Shown: one piece after another, positions 45,153 through 55,900 of the stretch
Layout: each line of letters opens with the position of its first letter
Numbering within the stretch: position 1 is the stretch's first letter
Assembly (NCBI GenBank): GCA_010405405.1
Contig: MU004248.1
Span: 69,250-133,249 of the forward strand
Length of the DNA stretch: 64,000 nt
Reading direction: 5' to 3'
Source of the DNA: Microthyrium microscopicum
Lineage: Eukaryota > Ascomycota > Dothideomycetes > Microthyriales > Microthyriaceae
Program-made: the position numbers and the translations under genes
The notes under the pieces: generated by a model
The model's database searches: none
The model's input: only the letters and a program-made list of their open reading frames with translations
Told to the model about the DNA's origin: nothing

Positions 45153-45776
45153 CTACCGCCGATTTGTCTTCACGTTGAAGGGACTAGCCTCCGCTGCGGC
45201 ATATGCATCAAAGCTGAACAGTGTCGTGGCGTAGAGTCCTAGGAACCGCATTATCCCATCGCTTAAACCACCCATATTGAACGCCGGGAAAGCTGCTCCA
45301 GACGTTGTACGACCTGGGTTGCCCTCTGATCCTAATACACGCCCTTTCGACTGGAAGGCTGCCCCACTTGGTCCTGAGCCACGTCCAGCATCTGTGGTAG
45401 CGGAAGCTACCGCGCTGCGCAGCGCCGAGGGATTTGCACCGCGGATGGTGTCCTTGATGGTGCCGTTCTTGAAGACGAGGAATGTGGGCATGCTGTATAC
45501 TCAGTTAGGCTGATGGCTCGCTCCAAAGTTGGCGAGATTGGCAACTTACGCAGTGACGTTGTGCTGTTGAGCAATGTTGCTATTGCGATCTGTATCGATC
45601 TTCACGAAAGCTAGCTTCCCTGGTGCGCTATGCGATGTGGCTAGCTGCTCGTAGATTGGAGCAATCTGCTTGCATGGTCCGCACCAAGTGGCATAGAAGT
45701 CGGCGATGACATAGGTGTTGGCTTTGAGAATGCCATCAAATTGGGAGGACGAGCCTATTTCGGTAATCTTGGACAT
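45153..45776 (-). CDS. Thioredoxin with C-terminal extension
   Basis: Disulfide reductase-like protein. Exons 45,776-45,550 and 45,492-45,153 give 188 aa; the 57-nt intron lies right before the cis-proline loop. The thioredoxin domain covers residues 1-107, with YATWCGPCKQIAPIYEQLA carrying the redox CGPC pair and VTAMPTFLVFKNG holding the cis-Pro. An ~80-residue extension follows, rich in Gly/Ser/Ala and containing two SGAAF repeats, and ends in a moderately hydrophobic stretch (GIMRFLGLYATTLFSFDAYAAA). Such a tail is not part of ordinary thioredoxin and might tether the protein to a membrane or partner. There is no PITH domain. The 3' end lies about 100 bp from TRM1, tail to tail. Confidence 0.88.
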
Positions 45777-46139
45777 GTTGATCGTGTAATGCTGGTTAAC
45801 TTTGTAAGATAGGGACAGCTGTCATGGAGCTCTTATATGCCAGAAATGGAGGCGAGGCTCAATATACCAAGATTATAGCCGCGCGGATCCGGCCCTAAAT
45901 GGACCAATGGGAGTTGAAATAGTCCGCTGCCGCGTCTAACATTTTCTTCACAGCTTGACCATTAACGAACGCATCACTCCATTCTCATCAGCATCGAGGC
46001 TCTAGCAACAACTTCGCTCTCATCGACGTCCATTTGAAGTCCTCTCATCAACTCTATCTATCAATTTCACCAAACTTGGCTTTGGAGCAATTTCAGCGCT
46101 CTCTCTATTCCACCAACCATTGATATAATATTCTACAGA
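45777..46139. promoter_or_regulatory. Divergent promoter region (thioredoxin / Tom6-like)
   Basis: 363 bp between two outward-facing start codons. It includes a short GC-rich patch (GCCGCGCGGATCCGGCCC, about 45,878-45,895) and CT-rich leaders. No factor site asserted. Confidence 0.4.
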
Positions 46140-46362
46140 ATGGCACCAAAAGCAGTACGCTCCAAGCAGCAGGCCAAAGGAGTCGTCCGAACCATGACAG
46201 ACGAGATGATGAAGTCAGAAAATCGGAGCGTTATCACTGCAGTTGGAGTCTTTGCTGTAAGACAATCTCATTGTTCAAGTATTGAAATTTAAACTAATAC
46301 TTTATCAGGTCGGAGTCGCCTTTCTTCATAGCAGTTTGGCCGAGCTTCTGATACCGCAATAA
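46140..46362 (+). CDS. Small mitochondrial outer-membrane TOM subunit, Tom6-like
   Basis: Two exons (46,140-46,256; 46,309-46,362) give 56 aa, with a 52-nt intron bearing a CTAAT branch and CAG acceptor. The N-terminal half is basic and soluble (MAPKAVRSKQQAKGVVRTMT). It is followed by DEMMKSENRSVITAVGVFAV and GVAFLHSSLAELLIPQ, a single C-terminal membrane span. The SENRSV...F.VGVAFLHSSLAE(L)L(I)P pattern is what I recall of fungal Tom6, a small stabilising subunit of the TOM pore. A short tail-anchored protein of another kind cannot be excluded by eye. Confidence 0.7.
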
Positions 46363-47569
46363 ACACGAATCGAATCACATCTACCACCCCTCCACTCTCC
46401 GGTCACCCTCGGAAACCGAGGACTATCATGAGCATGAACGGTCACTCGGCGTTGGGCATAATCCGGCTTGCAACAACTAGGTTGATCAACCTCAAAATAT
46501 GTACTATATGATATATGACCCTGTTTTGCCAGGGAATTTAATTGTTTACCTTCATCTCGACCTGATTCTTCAAGGCAGGTCATGAGACTCGTGTCCTGAT
46601 AACAAACTCGAAGCGGATGTGATGTGTCTTGCATGACTTCTAAGCCGCAATATCTTTCGAGCTGCTATCAGATTTTGAGCAGGCAAGACGGGATTGCGAT
46701 GACATTGCAAATAATCGAGTGGAGGCTGACAAGTCGATCGAAAAGGTATCAAGACGGGGAGTTGCTCAAATCCCATAACGAGACTTAACTAAAGCTGTCC
46801 CTTGAGATACCAATGACAACATGTATAGGCTTCGAGCATTTGATAACTGTTAAATCTCTGCTCAGTATCGCAAGTTGAAGCCCTGGCATAAGATGGTAAG
46901 GCGCTTCATATCATGACACAATACATGGCACTTGGCAGTTACCCACCTGGGAAGTTCACGATGGCTATTCATGTAGCTTGTGCCATGGTCCTCACGACTT
47001 CCACGAACGAAAGCATCAATAGACTAGACACTGCGACCAAGGAACGGTAGCCTGGCAAAGGGCAATTATGTATCCGACACTGTTTGGATGAGCAAAATAT
47101 TACTCCAGCTAACCACCCTATCGTTCTGATATTCGCTCGCTACCAGTTACCCTCGCTATTATAGCGTAGAGTCTTCATCATGGGCTCTGAATGCTCAGGC
47201 CTCCCAGAGCGGTCTCCAGTCTGTCTCGAAGTCACCTTGGTCTCTGTAATAGAAGTCTTCTCAATCTCTCAATGAAAGGTAATATCCACACGCTTCAAAC
47301 CACATTTCTTGACGACATACGATTGAAACCAAAAACATCGTATCTGTCATCACATTCGATCGTTTCCATGAGACTCGTTTCCTACTATCCGAGAGCTAGG
47401 AAGCCCATCGAATGCATGGGTGTTACAAGTGGGTTACCGCGGAATGATCAAAAGGTCTTCTCAAGACGTATTGGCTATTCGCGATTTTATACTGACCAAT
47501 GCCAGGCCTCCACAATCTCTCCCACAGCTTCTCCAGAAGAAGCTTTTTTTAGTCTCCTCTGAAGAAGTT
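46363..47569. other. Intergenic, no supported gene
   Basis: About 1.2 kb downstream of the Tom6-like gene. A plus-strand open frame at 47,191-47,562 starts with an Arg/Ser-rich sequence but matches nothing. Another frame at 47,420-47,665 overlaps it and may hold the decayed 5' end of the pseudogene that follows. Confidence 0.45.
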
Positions 47570-47573
47570 TCTT

Positions 47574-48561
47574 CCAGCTCTCATGAGCCAGTCTGCTCGG
47601 TCTCTTCCGACGTCTCCCGAGCTTTCTTCAGAATCTCAGCCAGAGGAAGAGAATTATTTTCCTAGCAGTGACAATACAGCGCCTTTATCGCGATATCTAA
47701 ATAATGCATTAGAACATCTTCGCCGCCGGAAATGAGCCAAATCTCCCGGATCCAGCACGATTCACTGTTATACTCAAGCGTGACGAACCAAATTAGATCA
47801 TATTATATCCAGGCATATTTAGCCCTCCGCATGGCGGCCATCGACAACAGCTAGTCACAGCCTTCTTTCGCCTCTACGGTCGAGCGGCTGTTATTGTTCC
47901 TAGACCAGACGATGGCCTGCTCAACAAGACCACGGAAAAGATGCATTTCTTGTGTTAAAGTGAGCGAACCAAACTTTGGCAATCTAGCGTAGGTTTCTCA
48001 TGCTGGGCTTACGTCTATAGTGCGACTCAAGCTCATGGATACTACGAATGTCTTGTGGAAGAGCTTATGTCTCCTATCACTCGCTTGACTAACAGAGATG
48101 GCTTCAAGGTTGAATTCATGGATCCTTATGGAGGCGATCACTTTCGAGGACGTGCGCCAGGGTCACATAGTAGTGTCGGCATTACCACAGGTATATCACG
48201 AAAGATTACTTTTAAGAATCTTGAGGGTACAATGACTCCACTAAGAGGCTTCGAACCGTGGGCTGCCATTGAGAGAGGACTGGAAGAGGAGAGTCATATT
48301 CGCAATTGCGTGAGGGACACCGCGTTTGGAGCAGCAGATACTTGTGCTCCACATCTTTGGGTTTCTAATCGTTTGAGCAACGGTTACCATGATATGGATA
48401 AGGTCTATTTTGTTCCAGTGGAACTGGATGCAAGATACGATGTTAGCTCGACCCGAACTCGACGGCTGTTGAGCGAGGCTGTAAACAAAGGAGGACTCAA
48501 TGTGCCATCAGTCGAGAAAGATGAGTTGTCGAGACTTGTTTTGTCATCAGAGCTCTATTAA
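47574..48561 (+). pseudogene. Decayed NMNAT-like nucleotidyltransferase
   Basis: Fragments of a protein of the cytidylyltransferase/nicotinamide-nucleotide adenylyltransferase-like family occur in order. A frame from about 47,730 reads PDPARFTVILKRDEPN, then a TAG, then IILYPGIFSPPHGGHRQQLV, which contains the HxGH nucleotide-binding motif (HGGH). After PRPDDGLLNKTTEKMHFLC there is a TAA, then SERTKLWQSSVGF leads without break into GYYECLVEELMSP, DGFKVEFMDPYGGDHFRG and the terminal DVSSTRTRRLL block (the SSTxxR signature). An apparent 5' portion (PLSRYLNNALEHLRRR) lies in another frame just upstream. The two stops could each arise by one RIP-type transition (W or Q to TAG, Q to TAA). An active gene with unusual introns is less likely. 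Confidence 0.72.
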
Positions 48562-48907
48562 AGCTTCATCCGGCGAAACATGAGAGAAACGATGACAAAA
48601 GATGTGTAAGCCGTGGAACGGGTTGGCCTCAATCCAGAGCCAGTCCTAGATTTCAAAGTGAACGGAAGGACTCGTGGTTTGCATAAGAAATAGGTGACAT
48701 GAAAGGGACCTTTTCTCTACTCAGTATAGATACGCCATCCAGTGGTACTGGTAGGGAGGCTAAATTGCCAAATACAAAGTCGCAAATAGAACATTCAGGC
48801 CCGCCAGATATAAACAAACAACTGCAATCAAAGTCATGTCGTTACAGGTCTGTGTTGTTTCCCATCATAATCATCCAGTATCGCTTTCACTGCGAATTCC
48901 TCTGCTC

Positions 48908-49363
48908 TTACAAAAACATTTTTGCCACGCTCAACAAGCTACTCGCCCCACCGCCACCTAATAAGCTACCAAGTCCGCCCATTTCGCTGCCCATATCATC
49001 GCCGTACCCTTTACTGCCATAGTATCCGCCTCCACTGCTCATTCGGCCCGAGTCATGACCACCATGTTTTCCGTTTAAAAAGGAGGGTAGGCGGACGCCA
49101 AATTGGCGGGCAAAGGCGGCGAGGGCACCACCTGAAATTAACGGCATGACCACCAAAAAGAAGACCTTGAATTTGTTGCGACGCGCATAGTACCAGAGCT
49201 CGCGAATAAGATGTCTGAACTTATCAATGAGGCCATTGATATAGCCATCGCGTGGCCGGCGTTTGTAGTAGGAGGATGAGCGACTGTATGAAGAGGAGGA
49301 GCTGCGGGCGTAGCCGGGTCGGTGGCGCGAGGAAGAAGTCCGACCGAAGTTGAACCAGGCCAT
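48908..49363 (-). CDS. Small single-span membrane protein, fungal-specific
   Basis: Single exon, 151 aa. The N-terminal ~40 residues are Ser/Arg/Tyr-rich (MAWFNFGRTSSSRHRPGYAR and on). An amphipathic basic helix follows (YINGLIDKFRHLIRELWYYA), then one membrane span at about residues 68-86 (FKVFFLVVMPLISGGALAAF). The C-terminal third is Gly/Ser-rich with repeated GGG and YG. No named family comes to mind. Codon use and the clean leader argue that it is real. The plus-strand frames opposite it are shadows. Confidence 0.65.
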   Translation of the reverse strand: MAWFNFGRTSSSRHRPGYARSSSSSYSRSSSYYKRRPRDGYINGLIDKFRHLIRELWYYARRNKFKVFFLVVMPLISGGALAAFARQFGVRLPSFLNGKHGGHDSGRMSSGGGYYGSKGYGDDMGSEMGGLGSLLGGGGASSLLSVAKMFL

Positions 49364-50697
49364 TTTATATATGATATTGCACTCTGGTGGTTTGCGACAA
49401 GGAATGAGTTGGTTCCGTGGAGACTGGACCCTGATGGGTGAAGGGACAAGGGGCGTGAGGCTCTCTAGTGGTCAGGGATGCAATGGTATAGTATATTTCG
49501 TGAGAGTTGTTGGTGATATTCAAGGTGAGTAAAGTGATGAGGAAGGGATGCCCTGGGAAGAAAAGTAGCGATAGTTTTGGAGTGGGATATTGTGTTGGAG
49601 CGAAGAAGAGGTTGAGAGAGGTTGAAAATGGTGGAGAGGAGGCTGAAGTTGCAGAGGGAAAAGGCGGTGGTGGGAAACAGGGGGGCGATAGCCAATCGCC
49701 ATTGCATTCAGACTTACAGAGAGTACATCTTGTCGTACTTGTCATCAAGATGATTTGACACTGTTCTGAATACCGACTACTCTAGATTACAGGTAAATGA
49801 TTTTTCTCTCCACAAACATTGACTTGCATATCACAGGTAGTACCTCTGCCTTGCACTCTGAGTTACCCGGGCTGCAAGAATATGGCTTTTCATATGCGCT
49901 CTTTGATTGGCTAGTGGAATGTGATCAGACCCTGAGAGCCAGCACTGACCAATCATATAGCTGAGAACAAGCTCTTGACCAATCAGATACCGATCTGAGA
50001 AGTAACGAAATTTGCAGCCTGGGTAACTCAGAGTGCAAGGCAGAGGTAGTACTTAGAATGCAGCTTGCGGGTTGCATCCGCTGCCTATGCGCTTCCGCCT
50101 GCGAACCGTCAACACCAATGCGAACCATTGTCTGTGCAAATTCTGGCGGGGTATTTCCTTGTACATTGCGTAGTACTACTAGTATGTAGTATCTAGAACA
50201 ACTGAGACTGACTTTGTAGCACGCACGCCAGTACAGTCACCTTGATCATGAACCTATTAGTATGAAGTAAAGTCAACAAGCACTAAACAGCAGAGAAACC
50301 ACAAGCAGAAGTCTAAAGTTGTGACAGCCATTTGATATTCATTATTTCATTCTGCCAGAATCAAGCATTCTAATCTGTAGCGTTTGAGCGCTCGAAAAGA
50401 AATCGCATTCCAGAAGAGGCTCAGGCTATTACTATCTTTGCTATCGGTTATGGTGTGGTTGTAAAAAGTAAGATATTATCCGACGCGGAACTGGGACTGG
50501 AAAGCGACTTCATCATACCTCTTATATATTTACGGTACCCTGGTGGTAGAGGTCCAACCAATCATTGACAATTGCGGCGAACCACAATCTAAACGTTGCG
50601 TTTGTGGTACTTTACTCTATCGACTTCTTATCCAGCACCACAAACATCCAAGTCCCACAATGCTTCCTTCGCATGAATCACAGTCTTTCCTTTTGAA
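49364..50697. other. Intergenic, divergent promoters plus one MITE
   Basis: 1.3 kb between the small membrane protein and the amidohydrolase. A pyrimidine-rich (minus-strand) leader occupies about 49,480-49,720, and the MITE lies at 49,840-50,049. Nothing else is recognised. Confidence 0.45.
49840..50049. mobile_element. 210-bp MITE with 37-bp terminal inverted repeats
   Basis: TACCTCTGCCTTGCACTCTG begins the left arm (49,841-49,877). The right arm (50,012-50,048) is its reverse complement with one mismatch in 37 bp. TA dinucleotides flank both ends (49,838-49,839; 50,050-50,051), as for Tc1/mariner-type non-autonomous elements. The interior carries repeated TGACCAATCA words in both arms of a loose hairpin. 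No coding capacity. It is a different family from the MITE at 40,028. Confidence 0.85.
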
Positions 50698-52416
50698 ATG
50701 GCGCCCTTGAGAAATACACTTCTTGTAGGATTTTCCCTTATTGCCGTCGTCATTGCCGCCCTCCTCGGTCTACAACAGACTCCACTCATTGACGACACAA
50801 CCTATTGTTACGATCATGTTTCCACCCTGGCCGAATCTAAGCCTGTCGCTAAATGTTTCTCCGTAGGCTCAGATGGCACTTTCACCCGTATCTATGCAAG
50901 TCAAGATGACGCTCCCGACGCTCATGTCAAGATTTCTGGCAGTGTTATTCCGGGATTATGGGACGGACATGGCCATATACAAGGCCTGGGCGAATTGATA
51001 TCAACTGTAGACTTGTTTGGATCCACGAGTATGGAGGACGCCTTGCAGAGAGTCAGCAGTTATTTTGAGAAACATGCCACTTCTGGAACACGAGAGGACT
51101 GGCTTCGTGGTACTGGTTGGGATCAGGCAGCATTTGGACGAATGCCCACCGCTAATGATTTTGACAAGATTCCTGGTCTCAAAGACAAGTACATCATGCT
51201 CAGTCGCGTAGACGTTCACTGTGTTTGGGTGTCGCATGCCGTGTTGAAACTACTGCCAGATATTCCGGAGAAAGTGCCTGGGGGAGAAATCATCACGGAC
51301 CCAGGCAGAGGAGTATTCTGCGATAACGCTATAGATTTGGTCTCTAAACACTGGCCAAAACCATCAGAGGAAAAACTGGCCTCATGGATCAAGTCGGCGA
51401 TGAAAGAAATGAACAAAGTTGGCTTGGTAGGCGCCCATGAGGCTGGAGTGATTCCACCAGTTCTTCAACTTTATAATCGCTTGGCCGATACTGAAGACTG
51501 GACTGTGAGGGTATACGCCATGTTGGAATGCGAAAAGCGTAATACATTTTGCCCTGAAATAGGTGGGAAATTCACCGGGGCACGACAGGATGGGAAATTG
51601 GCAGTTCAGAGTGTCAAATTATTTGCAGATGGCGCTCTTGGCTCCTGGGGAAGTGCTATGATTGAGCCTTATTCCGATCGGCCTTCATCAAGCGGCTCGT
51701 TACTCATCAACGGTACGGATCTCAAACTCATTACCCAACGATGGGCACAGGAGGGATATCAAGTCAATATTCATGCGATCGGCGACTTGGCCAATCGATA
51801 TGCTGTAGACGCTTTTCTAGCATCATATCCACTCATCTGTCCCGGAATGTCAGCCAAGGAGTGTCAGGCTACTCGCAGATTCAGAATTGAGCATTCTCAG
51901 ATCATTCATCCTGATGATCAAGCCCGCATCCACAAATTTGGTATTATTCCTTCCATCCAGCCAACACATGCAACAAGCGACATGGCATATGCTGAAGCAA
52001 GACTGGGACCCGAGCGAACATCAAAGGAAGCATATCGAATGAAGTCCTTTATCGCCCTCAATCCAATTCTAGGGTCGGACTTTCCTGTAGAGCCTGCTAA
52101 TCCTTTTCATGGAATGTATGCGGCCATTACACGGCGGAATCCAAAGACAGGCAAAGGCAAAGATGGATCAACCGATGGGTGGCATTCAGAGGAGGCTTTG
52201 AACCTGACTGAGGCTGTTCTAGGTTTTACAAAGAATCCAGCTTATGGAGCATTTTTAGAAGAAAAGGCTGGCGTCATTCAACCAGGAGCATTCGCCGATT
52301 GGGTTGTTCTTGAAAGCCCTTTGGAGAAGCTTGCAGCAGACGACTTGTTGACTCTGAAAGTCCAACAGACATGGATGGCAGGGAAACTGGTGTATGCTAA
52401 ATCGAACAAACAGTGA
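50698..52416 (+). CDS. Membrane-anchored amidohydrolase (YtcJ/amidohydro_3 type)
   Basis: Metal-dependent hydrolase of the amidohydrolase superfamily, the YtcJ-like branch acting on amide or imide bonds of small molecules. Single exon, 572 aa. Residues 8-24 are a hydrophobic signal/anchor (LLVGFSLIAVVIAALLG), so the enzyme is secreted or lumenal. IPGLWDGHGHIQGLG carries the metal-binding HxH (His91, His93). VKLFADGALGSWGSAM, NIHAIGDLANRYAVDAF, FRIEHSQIIHPDD and LGSDFPVEPANPF supply the later metal His and the catalytic Asp. Length fits the family. The true substrate is unknown. Confidence 0.9.
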   Translation: MAPLRNTLLVGFSLIAVVIAALLGLQQTPLIDDTTYCYDHVSTLAESKPVAKCFSVGSDGTFTRIYASQDDAPDAHVKISGSVIPGLWDGHGHIQGLGELISTVDLFGSTSMEDALQRVSSYFEKHATSGTREDWLRGTGWDQAAFGRMPTANDFDKIPGLKDKYIMLSRVDVHCVWVSHAVLKLLPDIPEKVPGGEIITDPGRGVFCDNAIDLVSKHWPKPSEEKLASWIKSAMKEMNKVGLVGAHEAGVIPPVLQLYNRLADTEDWTVRVYAMLECEKRNTFCPEIGGKFTGARQDGKLAVQSVKLFADGALGSWGSAMIEPYSDRPSSSGSLLINGTDLKLITQRWAQEGYQVNIHAIGDLANRYAVDAFLASYPLICPGMSAKECQATRRFRIEHSQIIHPDDQARIHKFGIIPSIQPTHATSDMAYAEARLGPERTSKEAYRMKSFIALNPILGSDFPVEPANPFHGMYAAITRRNPKTGKGKDGSTDGWHSEEALNLTEAVLGFTKNPAYGAFLEEKAGVIQPGAFADWVVLESPLEKLAADDLLTLKVQQTWMAGKLVYAKSNKQ

Positions 52417-52945
52417 GCACTGGATACGAAGGAAAGTAAAGATCTCTCAATTCAACGATCACCCACCTTGATCATCCGCTCAAAGATATGTCAAAGCCAC
52501 ACTGCTAGAGACGATGAAAGCCTTGAGTGTTCTGTTGCAATGCGGCCCACGGCTGCTACTGGATTCTCATACCAAGCACAGTGCACATTTGGAGTCTTTC
52601 TACTTTTGCCTCGAGTGCGCTTTGAGATCGTCCAAACATATGGCCTCTCAACCATAATGACATGGCATTGTAAAATACCAACAGGTCTACTAATGGATAT
52701 GACCTCGCTATGGGTTGCGCAATATAATACTAAATAGCTGTTCGCACTTATCCCTCTTTTGAGCCCTACAGAGAGAGCTGAATTAGTAGAAAGCGCACTA
52801 GCTCGGACAGAGTACAATATAAAAATTGATTAGCGGATTAGATTCCAGGGATATAATTTACGACAACGTCTTCCAATGTTCGGTGAGTTATCTACGATTC
52901 CCAGCAGTATTGCGTTGATTCTGGTATCCATAGCGGCTTCAAAAG
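52417..52945. other. Intergenic between amidohydrolase and secreted hydrolase
   Basis: About 530 bp with no supported gene. It contains the promoter of the secreted hydrolase. Confidence 0.4.
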
Positions 52946-55900
52946 ATGTACTCGCACGCTCTCGTTCCTGTCTTGTTGGCAGCCGCAGTATTCGCACTGC
53001 CACAAAACCCAGTCCCCAAGGAATATCCAGTCAATGGTGACAATGGCGATGTAGGAGGGATATTTGGCCTAGCCAAAGGCACAATTCGACCAAGTTTGTT
53101 CATCCCCCTTAGACACCATACCAACAGAACGGACATTTTCTGATAGATATATGAAAAGGTCAGGCCAAAGGACTCTCAGGATTCTCACCAGGGTCAAAAT
53201 CACCCAAAACCACTGTTGTTGACGACCAAAGTCCTGGAAGCGGCCCTTTTCCAGCCGCATACTTCACTGACCCTTCACTTCCCGACCATACATTGTATGC
53301 AGCAAAATCGCCCTCCAAGAATAAGCTACCAGTTGTGGTATTTGGAAATGGCGGATGCGTAAATGTTGGGACCATGTTCCAGAATATACTTCGCGAAATT
53401 GCAAGTCATGGCTTCCTAGTAATTGCGAATGGACCTGCTGTCACCAACGCCACGGGCTTAGCGAATCTGGCTAATCAAACAAATATCAGCGCAATGAAAG
53501 CTTCAATCGATTGGGTGATGGCTGGCGCGGCGAACGGCAAATATGGAGCTGTCGATACGTCCAAGATTGCTGCTGTAGGACAGAGCTGTGGTGGCCTTGA
53601 AGCGTACTCTGCGAGTTATCACGACGACCGCGTCAAAACTACGGTGTTGCTGAATAGCGGCATCATCGACGAGCCAAAGGTTTATTTGCTAGCAGAGCTC
53701 AAAGCGCCAGTAGCCTTGTTCAACGGTGGCCCGCTGGACGTTGCATATCCAAATGTCTGTCATGGGAACCAAACCCTAACCCTAAGCACGGACTACATAG
53801 CCTATGCCCCTAGAGGATATATTCTCTACTAGAGTAGTAGTAGAATAAACCTTAAAGTTTATTTCTTAATTATATTATTATACTATTATTATATTAGCTC
53901 TATAATTATAATATAAATAAACTTTTATTATAATTACGTAAGTAAGCTAAAATTTTATTTTTATAAGAAAATTTTTGCTTTATATATTTAATAGTAGAAA
54001 GACTAGACTTATAGCTCTTTAAGTATATAAACTATCTACTTATTTCTTATTTATTAAAAAGCTAGCATAATTAAGATCTAATAAACTTAAAACTATAAAT
54101 TCTAATTCTAATACTTTATTATTAGTACTAAGACTTTATAAAGTTTATACTAATAGAAGCTAACTTTATTAATACTATTTACTTCTTACTCTAAAGTAAA
54201 TAATTTAATAATTCTTTATTATATACTTTATATTATTTTTATAATAAAGTAAATTATTATTTTATAATTATTTATAAAATATTTATAATAGTCTATATAC
54301 TTTACTACTACTAAACTTAATTTAGCTAGTTATAGTATATATTTATAATCTAGATCTATAGTAATAATATAAGATTATAGTAAAAATTAAAAAGAAGAAA
54401 AAAAAGTAAGTATTATAAAAAGCTTTAAAAAAGAAGAATTATTTATTAATAAGTAGTTTATAAGATAATTTATAAGCTCTAATAAATAACCTATTATAGT
54501 TAAAAATAAAGCTACTATAAAAAGTTAAAAATACTTAGGAAACCTTATAGAATTTAAAGTAAAAGTAAAAGAGTAGTAAGTATTATAAGCGCTTAATAAA
54601 TATAGAGAATTTTAATATTAAAGATAAATTAAAATTATTAAAAAGTAAAAATAGCTTAAAAAAAAAATAAAAATAAGAATATAAAAAGTATTATTAGTAT
54701 AATTTAAGTTTTTATTATATTAGCCTTAACTAAGAAGAAGGCATTTTTATTAGCTATAAAATTAATAGTAATATTTACTTAGTTTATTTAAATTTAAAAG
54801 AAGATTTAATATAAAATATTAAGAAGGCGTTAAAATACTAGTAGAAAATTTATTATAAAGTAATATACTATAATTTAAAGTAAGATATTATAAAGAATTA
54901 TCTAGTAATAATAAAAGTAAATAATATATAAAATTTAAAGCTTTATAAGTAAGAATACGTAAACTTATAAGTCTAAGTAAAGAAATATTAGAATATAAAA
55001 TATACTTATTATAATTTAGTAAAAAAGTATATTAAAAAAGTAAACTAGTTATTTATATAAGTTAATACTCTATATAAATAATTAGCTACTTTTAAGATAT
55101 AAAGTTCTAGTTAAGTATAAAAGAAATAAAAGAAAAAGACTAATAAAATTAATTCTAATATAGAAGTTTTAATTTACTTATTATTATACTTATAAAAGCT
55201 TAATTATACTAATTTATATATATTTAGTACTTATATTTTAGTTATACTTAATATTATTCTACTAAAAGTAAAAGTATTTCTAAAGTATAAATAGCTTAAT
55301 AATATCTTAAAATTTAGTAGTAAAGAAGATAATAACTATAAAATATAGAAAGACTAAGTTCTTTAAAAGTTTTAAGTAAATAGAGCTTAGTTTTCTATTA
55401 ACTAAAATAAGCTAAATTACTTAGTAAACTATATTAAGGGTAATATATAAAAAATATTTTTATAAGAATTATAATTATTCTTTCTACGCTACTTTATAAC
55501 TCTAAATTAGCTATAAGTTACTTTTAATAAGAAGTTTTAATAAAGTAAAACTAATTATAATTTTAAAGCTTTATAAACTCTTTATTTAAATAGCTATACT
55601 TAAAAAGATAAAGAGATTATTATATAGTATTAGTAATACCTTTATATACTTACTTAAGATATACTTAGTATAAATAATATTAGCTTAATTAATTATTTCC
55701 TATTAAGTTTATAGTAAAGTATTTATTATATTATTAGAAAGCATTATTATACTAAAAGATTAATTTCTTAGAATTATTCTATAAAACTATTATTATTAGA
55801 TTCGTCTTATTAAGACTATTATAATAGTATAACTTTTAACTAGACATAAGTAATAGCTAGCGCTATAAAGATAGATAAAGATTTATAATAAATAGCTATT

